Source of the DNA: Dongia_B sp964406155
Lineage (GTDB): Bacteria > Pseudomonadota > Alphaproteobacteria > Dongiales > Dongiaceae
Assembly: GCA_964406155.1 (NCBI GenBank)
Contig: CAYOQR010000016.1
Location: 1 to 64,000 of the forward strand
Reading direction: 5' to 3'
DNA: 64,000 nt
Below the pieces are notes generated by a model. The model had not been told where the DNA came from, did not search any database, and saw only the letters and a list, made by a program, of their open reading frames with translations. Below, in pieces: positions 25,923-36,739 of the stretch; positions within the stretch are counted from its first letter, which is position 1, and each line of letters starts with the position of its first letter. The translations under genes and the position numbers were made by a program.

Positions 25923-25940
25923 CAGAAACGGGTGTTTCTG
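25923..25940. promoter_or_regulatory. GAAAC-N4-GTTTC palindrome, second copy upstream of dnaB
   Basis: CAGAAAC-GGGT-GTTTCTG is a perfect 7-bp dyad with a four-base centre, 66 bases upstream of the dnaB ATG. The ten bases GCAGAAACGG also occur at the left foot of the rplI terminator. Confidence 0.5.
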
Positions 25941-26006
25941 ATTTATCATCGTTATTCACGTAATCCACAGCCCCGTCTCGAGGCTGTCATCTGATAGTGT
26001 CGCGCC

Positions 26007-27506
26007 ATGGAATCGAACGCGCCTGCCACCAACATCACTCGCCTGCGTAACCAAGCTGACACTCCCTCGGAGGTCCTGGCGCCGCGCACGCCGCCGCACA
26101 ATACCGAGGCCGAACAGGCGCTGCTGGGCGCCATCCTTGCCAACAACCAGGTCTTCGACAAGGTCAACGAGTTCCTGCGCCCCGAGCATTTCGCCGATGC
26201 TTTGCATGGCCGCATCTACGAGGCCGTGGCGAAACTGATTCAGCGCGGCCAGATCGCCAATCCGGTGACCCTGAAGAATCTCTTCGACCAGGACGGCGCC
26301 CTGGCGGAGATCGGCGGCGCGCAATATCTGGTGCATCTTGCCCAATCGGTCGTCAGCATCATCAATGCCGAGGATTACGGCCGGGCGATCTTCGATCTCT
26401 TCCTGCGCCGGCAGTTGATCTCGCTCGGCACCGAGATCGTCAACGATGCCTATATCCACGATCCCGACGTGACGGCGGTCAACCAGATCGAAGGCTCGGA
26501 AATGAAGCTCTTCAATCTGGCGGAAAGCGGCCAGACCGAAGGCGGTCCGAAGCGCTTCGATTCGGTGGTGAAGAGCGCCCTGGAAATGGCCGAGCTCGCC
26601 TATAAGCGCGACGGCCATCTGACCGGCGTTCCCTCCGGCCTGAGCGATCTCGACAAGAAGCTCGGCGGCTTGCAGCCTTCGGACCTGATCATCCTCGCCG
26701 GCCGCCCTTCCATGGGTAAGACCTCACTCGCCACCAATATGGGCTTCAACGCCACCAAGGAGGCGAAGAGCGACGCGCCGGGCGACGGCTTCTCGGTCGC
26801 CTTCTTCTCAATGGAAATGTCGGCCGAGCAGCTCGCCCACCGTATCATGGCCGATGTCTCGGGCGTTTCCTCCGACCGCATCCGCCGGGGCGAGGTCAAC
26901 GACCAGGAATTCCCCCGCATCGTCGAAGCGGCCCAGTACATGGCCTCGAAGAAATTCTTCATCGACGACACGCCGGCCTTGACTGTGCCCGCCTTGCGTA
27001 CCCGGGCCCGACGCCTGAAGCGCCAGCACGGGCTCGACCTCATCATCATCGACTATCTGCAGCTCATGCGCTCGGCCAGCGCCAAAGGCGGCGAGAACCG
27101 CGTGCAGGAAATCTCCGAGATCACCCGCGGCCTCAAGGCCATCGCCAAGGAACTGAACGTGCCGGTGATCGCCCTCTCGCAGCTCTCGCGCGCCGTCGAG
27201 AACCGCGAGGACAAGCGACCGCAGCTCGCGGACTTGCGCGAATCCGGCTCGATCGAGCAGGATGCCGACGTGGTCATGTTCGTCTTCCGCGAGGAATACT
27301 ATCACGAGCGCAAGAAGCCCGGAGACCACGAGACCGACAAGCTGCAGCAATGGATGCAGGAAGCCGAGCGACTGCATAACAAGGCCGAGCTGATCCTCGC
27401 CAAGCAGCGCCACGGTCCGATCGGCACCGTGATGCTGCATTTCGAGGGCACGGTCACGCGCTTCAGCAACCTCATCCTCGACGATCATCTGCCCAACCAT
27501 CACTAA
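26007..27506 (+). CDS. dnaB: Replicative DNA helicase DnaB
   Basis: DnaB is the hexameric helicase that unwinds the fork. The 499-residue protein has the N-terminal primase-interacting domain (about 28-130), a linker, and the RecA-like domain with Walker A AGRPSMGKT at 231-239, SMEMSAEQLAHR, the Walker B LIIIDYLQLM and the DLRESGSIEQDADVV segment. No intein is present. There is no clear ribosome site ahead of the ATG. It follows the ribosomal protein operon after a terminator and a spacer with two palindromes and a TAATCCACA DnaA-box-like site. Confidence 0.98.
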   Translation: MESNAPATNITRLRNQADTPSEVLAPRTPPHNTEAEQALLGAILANNQVFDKVNEFLRPEHFADALHGRIYEAVAKLIQRGQIANPVTLKNLFDQDGALAEIGGAQYLVHLAQSVVSIINAEDYGRAIFDLFLRRQLISLGTEIVNDAYIHDPDVTAVNQIEGSEMKLFNLAESGQTEGGPKRFDSVVKSALEMAELAYKRDGHLTGVPSGLSDLDKKLGGLQPSDLIILAGRPSMGKTSLATNMGFNATKEAKSDAPGDGFSVAFFSMEMSAEQLAHRIMADVSGVSSDRIRRGEVNDQEFPRIVEAAQYMASKKFFIDDTPALTVPALRTRARRLKRQHGLDLIIIDYLQLMRSASAKGGENRVQEISEITRGLKAIAKELNVPVIALSQLSRAVENREDKRPQLADLRESGSIEQDADVVMFVFREEYYHERKKPGDHETDKLQQWMQEAERLHNKAELILAKQRHGPIGTVMLHFEGTVTRFSNLILDDHLPNHH

Positions 27507-27533
27507 ACTGGCCATCACTGAACTGGCCATCAT
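27497..27533. repeat. 15-bp tandem repeat spanning the dnaB stop codon
   Basis: CCATCACTAAACTGG, CCATCACTGAACTGG and CCATCATTGATCGG follow one another. In the dnaB frame each unit reads His-His-stop-Thr-Gly, giving three in-frame stop codons. Confidence 0.85.
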
Positions 27534-27657
27534 TGATCGGGGATGGCGCGGATTGCCGTCGCGCCGGCTGCCCGACTCTGTTAATTGCCTAAGTGATGCC
27601 TTGTTCCTGTGATCTGGTGATCGCCGGGACATCTCGGACAGCAATGACGGAATCTTC

Positions 27658-28785
27658 ATGCCGGACCAGAATGCGGCGCTCCTGACCATCGACCTCGCCG
27701 CCGTGGCGTGGAACTACCGCTTGCTGGCGGCGAAAGTGGCGCCCGCCACCTGCGGCGCGGCGGTCAAGGCCAATGCCTATGGCCTGGGAGCCGCCCAGGT
27801 GGCGCCGGTCCTGCTGGCCGCCGGCTGCCGGCATTTCTTCGTCGCCACCCTGGATGAGGGACTGGCGCTCCGCCAGGTATTGGGCGGTACCTCGGCCAAC
27901 CGGCCGCAGATCTTCCTGCTGAACGGCCTGCCTCCCGGCAGCGCCGCCGAGGTGATCGAGGCCGGCATCCTGCCCGTCCTCGACAGCCCGCCCGAAATCG
28001 AGGAATGGTGCCGGCATGGATCCCGGGCGGGGGTGCCGCAGCCCGCCGCCATCCAGATCGATACCGGCATGTCGCGCCTTGGCCTGACCGCCCGCGAATG
28101 GCATTCCCTGGTCGAGCAGGGCGACAGCCTGCGGCGCTTCCCGATTGCGGCGCTGATCGGCCATCTCGCCTGCAGCGACGAGCCCCTCTCGCCCCACAAC
28201 CGGCAGCAACTGGCGGCCTTCCGGGATCACCTCGCGGTGGCGCGAGGCGTCGTGCCCGCCGGCACGCCGCGCTCCTTCGCCAATTCCTCCGGCATCTTCC
28301 TGGGGCCTGATTATCATTTCGACCTGAGCCGCCCGGGGGCCGCCCTCTACGGCCTCAACCCGATCCCCGGCGAGCCCAATCCGATGCGCCAAGTGGTTCG
28401 CCTGCAAGGAAAAATCCTCCAGGTCCGTGACGTTGACGCAGGCACACCCGTTGGTTATGGTGCCACCCACAAATGCGCGCAGCCTACCCGGATCGCCACC
28501 ATCGGATGCGGTTATGCCGACGGGGTGTTTCGTGCGCTCAGCAACCAGGGCGCGGTCCATGTGGGGGATCATCGCGCACCGATAGTGGGTCGAGTATCGA
28601 TGGATTTGCTTTCGATCGATGTCGGTGCTGTGCCGTCCGATCTCGTTCAGCCCGGCGGGATGGTCGAGCTGATCGGCCCGCATCAAAGCGCCGACGATCT
28701 GGCGCGTGCCGCCGGCACCATCGGTTATGAAATCCTGACCGCCTTCTCGGCGCGCTACCGGCGCCAGTATCTGCCGGCGGAGTAG
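27658..28785 (+). CDS. alr: Alanine racemase
   Basis: Alr interconverts L- and D-alanine to supply D-Ala for peptidoglycan. The 375-residue fold-type III PLP enzyme has the Schiff-base Lys37 in AAVKANAYGLG and the opposing base Tyr267 in GTPVGYGATHK. QIDTGMSRLG, the GHLACSDEP segment and GRVSMDLLSIDVG complete the pattern. It sits after dnaB and is followed at once by mlaE, whose ribosome site overlaps the alr stop. Confidence 0.96.
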   Translation: MPDQNAALLTIDLAAVAWNYRLLAAKVAPATCGAAVKANAYGLGAAQVAPVLLAAGCRHFFVATLDEGLALRQVLGGTSANRPQIFLLNGLPPGSAAEVIEAGILPVLDSPPEIEEWCRHGSRAGVPQPAAIQIDTGMSRLGLTAREWHSLVEQGDSLRRFPIAALIGHLACSDEPLSPHNRQQLAAFRDHLAVARGVVPAGTPRSFANSSGIFLGPDYHFDLSRPGAALYGLNPIPGEPNPMRQVVRLQGKILQVRDVDAGTPVGYGATHKCAQPTRIATIGCGYADGVFRALSNQGAVHVGDHRAPIVGRVSMDLLSIDVGAVPSDLVQPGGMVELIGPHQSADDLARAAGTIGYEILTAFSARYRRQYLPAE

Positions 28786-28788
28786 GCC

Positions 28789-29565
28789 TTGTTCACATTC
28801 CTGCAGGCCATCGGCCGCACCTTTCTGTCCGGCCTGGAAGCGATCGGCCGCGTCACGCTCTTCGCCCTGAAATCCGTCTTCCTCGCCGTCCAGCCACCCT
28901 ATTATCCGCGCCTGATCGTCAAGCAGATGATCGAGATCGGCTTCTATTCGCTGCCGGTGGTCGGCATGACGGCGATCTTCACCGGCATGGTGCTGGCGCT
29001 GCAGACCTATACCGGTTTCTCCCGCTTCAACGCCGAATCGGCGATCCCCAATGTGGTGGTGATCTCGCTGACCCGCGAATTGGGCCCGGTCCTCGCCGGC
29101 CTGATGGTCGCGGGCCGGGTCGGCGCCGCCATGGCGGCCGAGCTCGGCACCATGCGGGTGACCGAGCAGATCGACGCCTTGACGACGCTCAGCACCAATC
29201 CCTTCAAATACCTGATCGCGCCGCGCCTGATCGCCGGCCTGATCATGCTGCCGGTCCTGGTGCTGATCGCCGATATCATCGGCGTCAGCGGCGGCTATCT
29301 GGTGAGCGTGGTGAAGCTCAACTTCAACCATGCGACCTATCTCAAGAACACGGTCGATTTCGTGCGCGCCCTGGACGTCATTTCCGGCCTGGTGAAGGCC
29401 GGCGTCTTCGGCTTCATCGTCGCGCTGATGGGCTGCTATCACGGCTATCATTCGCGCGGCGGCGCTCAGGGTGTCGGCAAGGCCACCACCAATGCGGTGG
29501 TGACCTCCTCGATTCTGATCCTGATCTTCAACTACGTCGTCACGGAGCTGTTCTTCGCACGATGA
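28789..29565 (+). CDS. mlaE: MlaE-type ABC lipid transport permease
   Basis: MlaE is the membrane subunit of the Mla phospholipid transporter that maintains outer-membrane lipid asymmetry. The 258-residue protein has five to six hydrophobic segments and the family signature EIGFYSLPVVGMTAIFTGMV, with RELGPVLAGLMVAGRVGAAMAAELGTM in the coupling region. The start is a TTG at 28789 with GGAG in the alr stop region seven bases ahead. The stop overlaps mlaF by four bases. Any mlaD, mlaC or mlaB gene lies elsewhere. Confidence 0.93.
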   Translation: MFTFLQAIGRTFLSGLEAIGRVTLFALKSVFLAVQPPYYPRLIVKQMIEIGFYSLPVVGMTAIFTGMVLALQTYTGFSRFNAESAIPNVVVISLTRELGPVLAGLMVAGRVGAAMAAELGTMRVTEQIDALTTLSTNPFKYLIAPRLIAGLIMLPVLVLIADIIGVSGGYLVSVVKLNFNHATYLKNTVDFVRALDVISGLVKAGVFGFIVALMGCYHGYHSRGGAQGVGKATTNAVVTSSILILIFNYVVTELFFAR

Positions 29566-30338
29566 GCACCGATCTCAAGATCAAGGTCCGCGGGTTATCG
29601 AAGGCATTCGGCCGCAAGGTCGTGCTGAACGATCTCGACCTCGACGTGCCGCGCGACAAATCACTGGTGGTGATCGGCGGCTCCGGCACCGGCAAATCGG
29701 TGCTGATCAAATGCATCCTCGGCCTGCTGACCCCGGACAAGGGCTCGATCGAGATCGACGGCCAGGAGATGATCGGCGCCTCCTCCGAGACCCGCGAAGA
29801 GGTGATGCGGAAATTCGGCATGCTGTTCCAGGGCGCCGCCCTGTTCGACAGCCTGCCGGTCTGGGAGAACGTCGCCTTCGGCCTGATCGAAGGACGCGGC
29901 ATGCGGCGCGGCCAGGCCAAGGAGATCGCGATCCGCAAATTGGGCGCCGTCGGCCTCGGCCCGGAAGTTGGTGATCTCTATCCGGCCGAGCTCTCCGGCG
30001 GCATGCAGAAGCGTGTGTCGCTGGCCCGCGCCATCGCCACCGAACCGGAGATCATTTTCTTCGACGAGCCGACCACCGGCCTCGATCCGATCATGAGCCA
30101 GGTGATCAACGAGCTGATCACCAAATGCGTCAGCGATCTCGGCGCCACCGCGCTGACCATCACCCATGACATGCACAGCCTGCGCGAGATCGGCGACCAG
30201 GCGGCGATGATCCTCAACGGCAAGATCGTCTGGGTCGGGCCGGCGGGGGAGATCGACCATTCCGGGAACGGCTATGTGGACCAGTTCGTCCATGGCCGGG
30301 CCGAGGGACCGATCAAGATGCCGATCCGGCCGCTCTAA
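29562..30338 (+). CDS. mlaF: MlaF-type ABC lipid transport ATPase
   Basis: This is the ATPase partner of MlaE. The 258-residue protein has Walker A GGSGTGKS at 39-46, the signature LSGGMQKRVSLARAIA, Walker B EIIFFDEPTTGLDP and the switch histidine in LTITHDM. The start ATG overlaps the mlaE stop. The phospholipid role is inferred from strong family resemblance and from the pairing with mlaE. Confidence 0.94.
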   Translation: MSTDLKIKVRGLSKAFGRKVVLNDLDLDVPRDKSLVVIGGSGTGKSVLIKCILGLLTPDKGSIEIDGQEMIGASSETREEVMRKFGMLFQGAALFDSLPVWENVAFGLIEGRGMRRGQAKEIAIRKLGAVGLGPEVGDLYPAELSGGMQKRVSLARAIATEPEIIFFDEPTTGLDPIMSQVINELITKCVSDLGATALTITHDMHSLREIGDQAAMILNGKIVWVGPAGEIDHSGNGYVDQFVHGRAEGPIKMPIRPL

Positions 30339-30342
30339 GGCG

Positions 30343-30374
30343 CGATGGCATCGGATTGCAGCAGAACAGCCGCA
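30343..30374. repeat. Degenerate palindromic repeat, family copy D
   Basis: GCGATGGCATCGGATTGC and GCAATCTGAAAGC form an imperfect inverted repeat between mlaF and radA, sharing the ATTGC/GCAATCTGAAAGC core with copies A and B. Confidence 0.5.
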
Positions 30375-30464
30375 ATCTGAAAGCCGACTCGCCCGCTATG
30401 TTACGATAGCTGCTGCATATCCACCGCGACTCGGGGACCGCTTCGTCAGGAGAGACGCCGGCCA

Positions 30465-31931
<1,467 letters not shown>

Positions 31932-31998
31932 TCCGGCGGTTCCAGCCTGTAAGGGGGGCCGGTTTCATGTTTTTCTGCCCATTGCGACGAGACGCCGC

Positions 31999-32757
31999 GT
32001 GAATTTTGTCGATATCTGCGTTCTGGCCATCATCGGCCTCTCCGCCCTGCTGGCGCTGTCGCGTGGGCTGGTCAAGGAAGTCTTGTCGATCCTGAGCTGG
32101 GTCGGCGCCGTCCTGGCGGTGATCTTCCTGCTGCCCCGGCTGCGGCCGATTGTCGGCCATTACATCAAGGAACCCCTGCTGGCGGATATCGCCGCCGGGA
32201 TCGGCATCTTCATCGTCGCCCTGGTCATCCTCGGCATCCTCAACCACTACCTTTCGTCGAATGTCCGGGCCAGCGCCCTCGGCGCCCTCGACCGCTCGCT
32301 GGGCCTGGTCTTCGGCCTGGTGCGCGGCGGCGTCATCGTCTGCTTCGCCTATATCCTGATGACCTGGGCCATGCCCAATCCGACGACCCGTCCCGATGTC
32401 ATCAACGAGGCCCGGACCGAGCGCCTGGTCGCCCAGGGCGCGGATTTCCTGAAAGGCCTGCTGCCCGCCGATATCGTCGACCGGGGCAGCACGGCCCTGG
32501 ATACCGGCATGCAGAAGATCGAGCAGGGCAAGGCCTTGAACGATGCTTTCCAGGGCCTGACCAAGGGAACAAATGCGGGCGGGAGCAATGCCGCCGGCGT
32601 CACGCCGATTTCCGGCCCGGATCAGCAGCCTGGCTCTGCCAGCGCCGCCCCTGCCGCAGGTCAGGTTCCCGCGAAACCGGGTGGACAAGGCTCCGGATCG
32701 GGGTATAAGGACGCCGAACGCAAGGACCTCGAGCGCCTCTTGCAAGGCGCTCAATAG
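31999..32757 (+). CDS. CvpA family inner-membrane protein
   Basis: CvpA was found through colicin V production and lies beside purF in many bacteria; it has also been linked to envelope stress. The 252-residue protein has four membrane helices in the first 130 residues (NFVDICVLAIIGLSALLALS, SILSWVGAVLAVIFLL, AAGIGIFIVALVILGIL, GLVFGLVRGGVIVCFA) and a soluble Gly/Ser/Pro-rich tail. The GTG at 31999 begins at the family N-terminus; the open frame back to 31879 overlaps radA and is not hydrophobic. It precedes purF by 77 bases. Confidence 0.88.
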   Translation: MNFVDICVLAIIGLSALLALSRGLVKEVLSILSWVGAVLAVIFLLPRLRPIVGHYIKEPLLADIAAGIGIFIVALVILGILNHYLSSNVRASALGALDRSLGLVFGLVRGGVIVCFAYILMTWAMPNPTTRPDVINEARTERLVAQGADFLKGLLPADIVDRGSTALDTGMQKIEQGKALNDAFQGLTKGTNAGGSNAAGVTPISGPDQQPGSASAAPAAGQVPAKPGGQGSGSGYKDAERKDLERLLQGAQ

Positions 32758-32834
32758 CCGCCGGCTACGGCCGGAATATCGGCGTCCAAGGTCGCCCTGG
32801 ACCGAGGCGCCTCTTAGACCGGAGCGTCACCGCG

Positions 32835-34295
32835 ATGATGACCACGCAGCCTTTCGACGAGGACCATCTGGGAGAGGAATGCGGCATCTTCGGCATTTTC
32901 GGCAACGAGGATGCAGCCGCCCATACCGTGCTCGGCCTGCATGCCCTGCAGCATCGCGGCCAGGAAGCCGCCGGCATCGTCAGCTATGACGGCAGGGAAT
33001 TCCACGCCTACCGCTCGACCGGTCATGTCGCCGACCATTTTTCCAAGGAATCGGTGATCTCCCGCCTGCCCGGCCATGGCGCCATCGGGCATGTGCGTTA
33101 TTCGACCACCGGCGGCAGCGGGCTGCGCAATGTCCAGCCGCTTTTCGCGGATCTGCAATTCGGCGGCTTCGCCCTCGGCCATAACGGCAATCTGACCAAC
33201 TGCTATACCCTGCGCGACGAGCTGACCAAGCGCGGCGCCATCTTCCAGTCGACCACCGATTCCGAGATCATCCTGCATCTGATGGCGACGCATCTGCGCG
33301 GCAATGTGGTCGATCGCCTGACCTATGCCCTGCAGCAGATCGAAGGCGCCTATTCGCTGGTCGCCATCGCCGACAACACGCTGATCGGCGTTCGCGATCC
33401 CCTGGGTGTGCGCCCGCTCGTCCTCGGCAAGCTCGGCAGCGCCTATATCCTCGCCTCCGAGACCTGTGCCCTCGATATCGTCGGCGCCGATTACGTGCGC
33501 GACGTCGAGGCCGGCGAGATGGTGGTGATCGACAAGGACGGGCTGCGCAGCCTGCATCCCTTCGGCATGACCCAGCAGCGTTTCTGCGTTTTCGAGTATA
33601 TCTATTTCGCCCGCCCCGACAGTGTCATGGACGGTCGCAGCGTCTATGAGGCGCGCAAGAAGATCGGTGCGGAACTCGCCCGCGAATCCGGCATCGAGGC
33701 CGATGTCGTCATTCCGGTGCCGGATTCCGGCGTGCCGGCGGCGCTCGGTTATGCCGAGCAATCCGGCATCCCCTTCGAGCTCGGCATCATCCGCAATCAC
33801 TATGTCGGCCGCACCTTCATCGAGCCGACCGACCAGATCCGCAATCTCGGCGTCAAGCTGAAGCACAATGCCAATCGCGCCAAGGTGCAGGGCAAGCGGG
33901 TGATCCTGGTCGATGACAGCATCGTGCGCGGCACCACCTCGAAGAAAATCGTCGAGATGATCCGCGCCGCTGGCGCGACCGAAGTGCATATGCGGATTTC
34001 CAGCCCGCCCACCACCTATTCCTGCTTCTACGGCATCGACACGCCGGAACGCAGCAAGCTGCTGGCGGCGCAGCATGACGTGACCGAGATGGCGAAGATC
34101 ATCGGCGTCGACAGCCTGGCCTTCGTCACAATCGACGGCCTCTATCGCGCCATGGGCCACGACTCCCGCAACGCCGAACGGCCGCAATATTGCGATGCCT
34201 GCTTCACCGGCGATTACCCGACCGTCCTGACCGATCAGAACGGCGGCAGCAAGATCACGCAACTGTCGCTGCTGGTTACGGAAAAAGCTTCCTGA
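32835..34295 (+). CDS. purF: Amidophosphoribosyltransferase PurF
   Basis: PurF makes phosphoribosylamine from PRPP and glutamine, the first step of purine synthesis. The 486-residue protein is made with a short propeptide, so that Cys16 (EECGIFGIFG) becomes the N-terminal nucleophile. The PRPP motif VILVDDSIVRGTT is present. Cysteines in QRFCVFEY, YSCFYGID and the CDACF motif near the C-terminus match the [4Fe-4S] type of PurF typified by Bacillus subtilis. Its stop overlaps the start of the next SDR gene by one base. Confidence 0.97.
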   Translation: MMTTQPFDEDHLGEECGIFGIFGNEDAAAHTVLGLHALQHRGQEAAGIVSYDGREFHAYRSTGHVADHFSKESVISRLPGHGAIGHVRYSTTGGSGLRNVQPLFADLQFGGFALGHNGNLTNCYTLRDELTKRGAIFQSTTDSEIILHLMATHLRGNVVDRLTYALQQIEGAYSLVAIADNTLIGVRDPLGVRPLVLGKLGSAYILASETCALDIVGADYVRDVEAGEMVVIDKDGLRSLHPFGMTQQRFCVFEYIYFARPDSVMDGRSVYEARKKIGAELARESGIEADVVIPVPDSGVPAALGYAEQSGIPFELGIIRNHYVGRTFIEPTDQIRNLGVKLKHNANRAKVQGKRVILVDDSIVRGTTSKKIVEMIRAAGATEVHMRISSPPTTYSCFYGIDTPERSKLLAAQHDVTEMAKIIGVDSLAFVTIDGLYRAMGHDSRNAERPQYCDACFTGDYPTVLTDQNGGSKITQLSLLVTEKAS

Positions 34296-35083
34296 TGTCC
34301 GAGAACACGATTACCCCCGGCGCCGCTAACCCTGGCGCCGCTGACGTCGCGCCGGCTGGCCAGCCGGTTGGACGATTGGCTGGACGCATCGCTCTCGTCA
34401 CCGGCGCCAGCCGGGGTATCGGTGCCGCCGTCGCCAGGCGGTTTGCCGCCGAAGGCGCCAAACTCATCCTCACCGCCCGCACGGTCGGCGGGCTGGAGGA
34501 GGTCGATGACGCGATCCGTGCCGCGGGCGGCCAGCCCAGCCTGCTGGTGCCGCTGGATATCAAGCAATACGACGCCCTCGATCAGCTCGGCGCCGCCTTG
34601 TTCGAGCGCTTCGGCAAGCTCGATATCCTGGTCGGCAATGCCGGCATCCTCGGTCCCCTGACTCCCGTCGGCCATATCGAGATCCAACAATGGCAGGAAG
34701 TGCTCGATATCAATCTGACGGCCAATTGGCGCCTGCTGCGCAGCATGGACCCGTTGCTGCGGCTCTCCGATGCCGGCCGCGCCATCTTCGTCAGCAGCCG
34801 CGCGGCGCAAAATCCCCGGCCCTATTGGGGCGGCTATGCCGTCAGCAAGGCGGCCCTGGAAATGCTGATCCAGACCTATGCCCTGGAAGTGCGCAACGTG
34901 ACGCCGGTCCGCGCCAACCTCATCGATCCCGGCGCCACCCGCACCAAGATGCGCATGGCTGCCTATCCCGGCGAGGACCCGGAAAGCCGGCCGCTGCCGG
35001 ACGAGATCACGGAAACCTTCGTACGCCTCGCCAGCCCGGACTTCACCGAGACCGGCCAGGTCTTCAAGGCCCAGGAAAGCTGA
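34295..35083 (+). CDS. SDR family NAD(P)-dependent oxidoreductase, purF-coupled
   Basis: This is a 262-residue short-chain dehydrogenase. Residues 1-28 are a variable Ala/Pro-rich stretch, then VTGASRGIGAAVARRF binds the nucleotide, with GNAGILGPL, the catalytic serine in FVSSRAAQ and YAVSK as active site. It is translationally coupled to purF (TGATG overlap), a neighbour relation common in alphaproteobacteria, but no role in purine synthesis is known. A similar overall pattern is seen in E. coli YciK. Confidence 0.9.
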   Translation: MSENTITPGAANPGAADVAPAGQPVGRLAGRIALVTGASRGIGAAVARRFAAEGAKLILTARTVGGLEEVDDAIRAAGGQPSLLVPLDIKQYDALDQLGAALFERFGKLDILVGNAGILGPLTPVGHIEIQQWQEVLDINLTANWRLLRSMDPLLRLSDAGRAIFVSSRAAQNPRPYWGGYAVSKAALEMLIQTYALEVRNVTPVRANLIDPGATRTKMRMAAYPGEDPESRPLPDEITETFVRLASPDFTETGQVFKAQES

Positions 35084-35444
35084 GCAGCACCTGTCTCCGC
35101 GCTCACGTCATCTCGGGTTCACACAGCATCTCACCATCCTCTGCTGCCATCCCCGGCCCTGATCCGGGATCCACAGCAAAGCGACGCCAGCCCTCTCCCC
35201 GTCGTCACGGAACGAGGAAGATTTCTTCATTCCCTGCGACAGATCATCAAGCGCTGGACCGGATCGAGTTCACTCACCCCGCGGAAGTAAGGAGAGAGCC
35301 GGGGTGAAGGGGCGGTAGCGATGAACGAGATGTTTGCGGTGAGCGAAGTATAACGACATGACCGCATCAACGGGCTAAGCTGCAAGGCATCGCCGCCCGC
35401 CTCGATCCAATGCCGCCCACCCTCGTCAGCCCAGCCGCCCGCTC
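35084..35444. other. 361-bp intergenic region with two inverted repeats
   Basis: No gene is seen. CATCCCCGGCCCTGATCCGGG (about 35148-35168) belongs to the kind of short GC-rich dyad common between alphaproteobacterial genes. TCACCCCG (35274-35281) and CGGGGTGA (35300-35307) form a second dyad. It separates the purF block from the MFS gene. Confidence 0.5.
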
Positions 35445-36689
35445 ATGAGACTCTTCGCCCCCCTCGCCAATCGCCGCATCGCCTGGCTCTGGGCGGGACA
35501 GGTCTGTTCTGTCACCGGCGATCAGCTTTACGGCGTCGCTTTGGCCTGGTTCGCGGTCAGCCTGGTCGGCGGCAATGCCGCCTATCTGGTGGCCGTGCAG
35601 GCCCTCAGCGTCATGGCCTCGGGCATGATCGGGGGGATGCTGGCTGACCGTCTCAACCGCCGCACCCTGATGATCGCCCTCGATGCCGCCCGCGCCGGGG
35701 CCGTCCTCATTCTGCCGGCGATGGACCTTGCGGGCCTGCCGCCGGCCTTGCCGGTCGTCTATGCCGTCGCCGTCGCCATGGCGGCCCTCGGCGCGATCTT
35801 CGATCCGGCCCTGCAGAGCGCCATGTCCGATCTCGCGCGTTCATCTACCGAATTGCGGGCGATCAATGCCCTGCTGGACGGGACCAAACGCCTGGCGCGG
35901 ATCGGTTCCGCCGGTATCATCGCCATCTGCGCCAGCTTCCTGCCGATCACGCAATTCTTCACCCTGGATGCCGTCACCTTCCTGGTCTCCATTGCCACGC
36001 TGCTGAAGGCGGGTCAGTTTCATCTCGCCGCCGCAGCGGCACCCACCTCCGCTTCCGCTGCGGCGGCACGCCATCAATGGGCGCGCGACCTGCACCTTGC
36101 CCTGCGCGTGGCGATGGCCAATCCCTGGCTGCGCTTCAATCTCTGGGGCACGGCGCTGGGCTTCGCCTCCTGGCAGGTCGGTGTCATTATCGGCCTCAAT
36201 CTGCTGCTGCAGCAGACCGGCGCCAATATCGACAGTTTCGGCGTGACCCTCGGCATCTATGCCGCCGCCTCGCTTGTCTGCAATGTCGTGCTCGGCAATC
36301 TCCGGCGTCTCAACGGCATGCGGGCCATGCTGCTCGGCCGCTTCCTCTCCGGCCTCGGCTATATGGTCTGGCTGCTGGCGCCGGCCCCCGTCTGGCTGGT
36401 CGTCGGCGCCCTCCTCAGCGGCACCGGCAGCCCGCTGATCGACATCCCCTTCTTCGAGCTGATCCGGCGCACGACGGACCCGGCCCATGTCGGCAAGATC
36501 TTCGCCTTGCGCATCGTCGTGCAGAATGCCGGCATCGTCGCCGGGACGCTGGTGGCCGCACCTCTGCTGCATTTGATCGGGCCGGCGGGCCTGATCGCCG
36601 CTTTCGGTTTCCTCAATGCCGGATCAGCGGTGCTCGGTGCCGTCCGCTTCCGCGCCGAGACCAGGATCGGCATCCCGGAAACGAATTGA
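35445..36689 (+). CDS. MFS transporter, EntS-like
   Basis: This is a 414-residue protein with about 12 hydrophobic helices. The N-terminal FAPLANRRIAWLWAGQVCS and GGMLADRLNRRTLMI (loop 2-3 signature) resemble the MFS_3 family that includes the enterobactin exporter EntS. A cytoplasmic Ala-rich loop near residues 195-215 separates the halves. No ribosome site is obvious ahead of the ATG. The substrate is unknown. The iron-uptake genes lie about 4 kb away, so siderophore export is possible but unsupported. Confidence 0.82.
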   Translation: MRLFAPLANRRIAWLWAGQVCSVTGDQLYGVALAWFAVSLVGGNAAYLVAVQALSVMASGMIGGMLADRLNRRTLMIALDAARAGAVLILPAMDLAGLPPALPVVYAVAVAMAALGAIFDPALQSAMSDLARSSTELRAINALLDGTKRLARIGSAGIIAICASFLPITQFFTLDAVTFLVSIATLLKAGQFHLAAAAAPTSASAAAARHQWARDLHLALRVAMANPWLRFNLWGTALGFASWQVGVIIGLNLLLQQTGANIDSFGVTLGIYAAASLVCNVVLGNLRRLNGMRAMLLGRFLSGLGYMVWLLAPAPVWLVVGALLSGTGSPLIDIPFFELIRRTTDPAHVGKIFALRIVVQNAGIVAGTLVAAPLLHLIGPAGLIAAFGFLNAGSAVLGAVRFRAETRIGIPETN

Positions 36690-36739
36690 CCACCCCCTCG
36701 CCGGCGGCCTCTCGCCGCCGTCAACGGAAGGAGACCTGA

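Noticed and set aside
27589..29451. A 620-codon minus-strand open frame opposite alr and mlaE
   Set aside because: Both plus-strand genes carry family signatures; the antisense frame has none.
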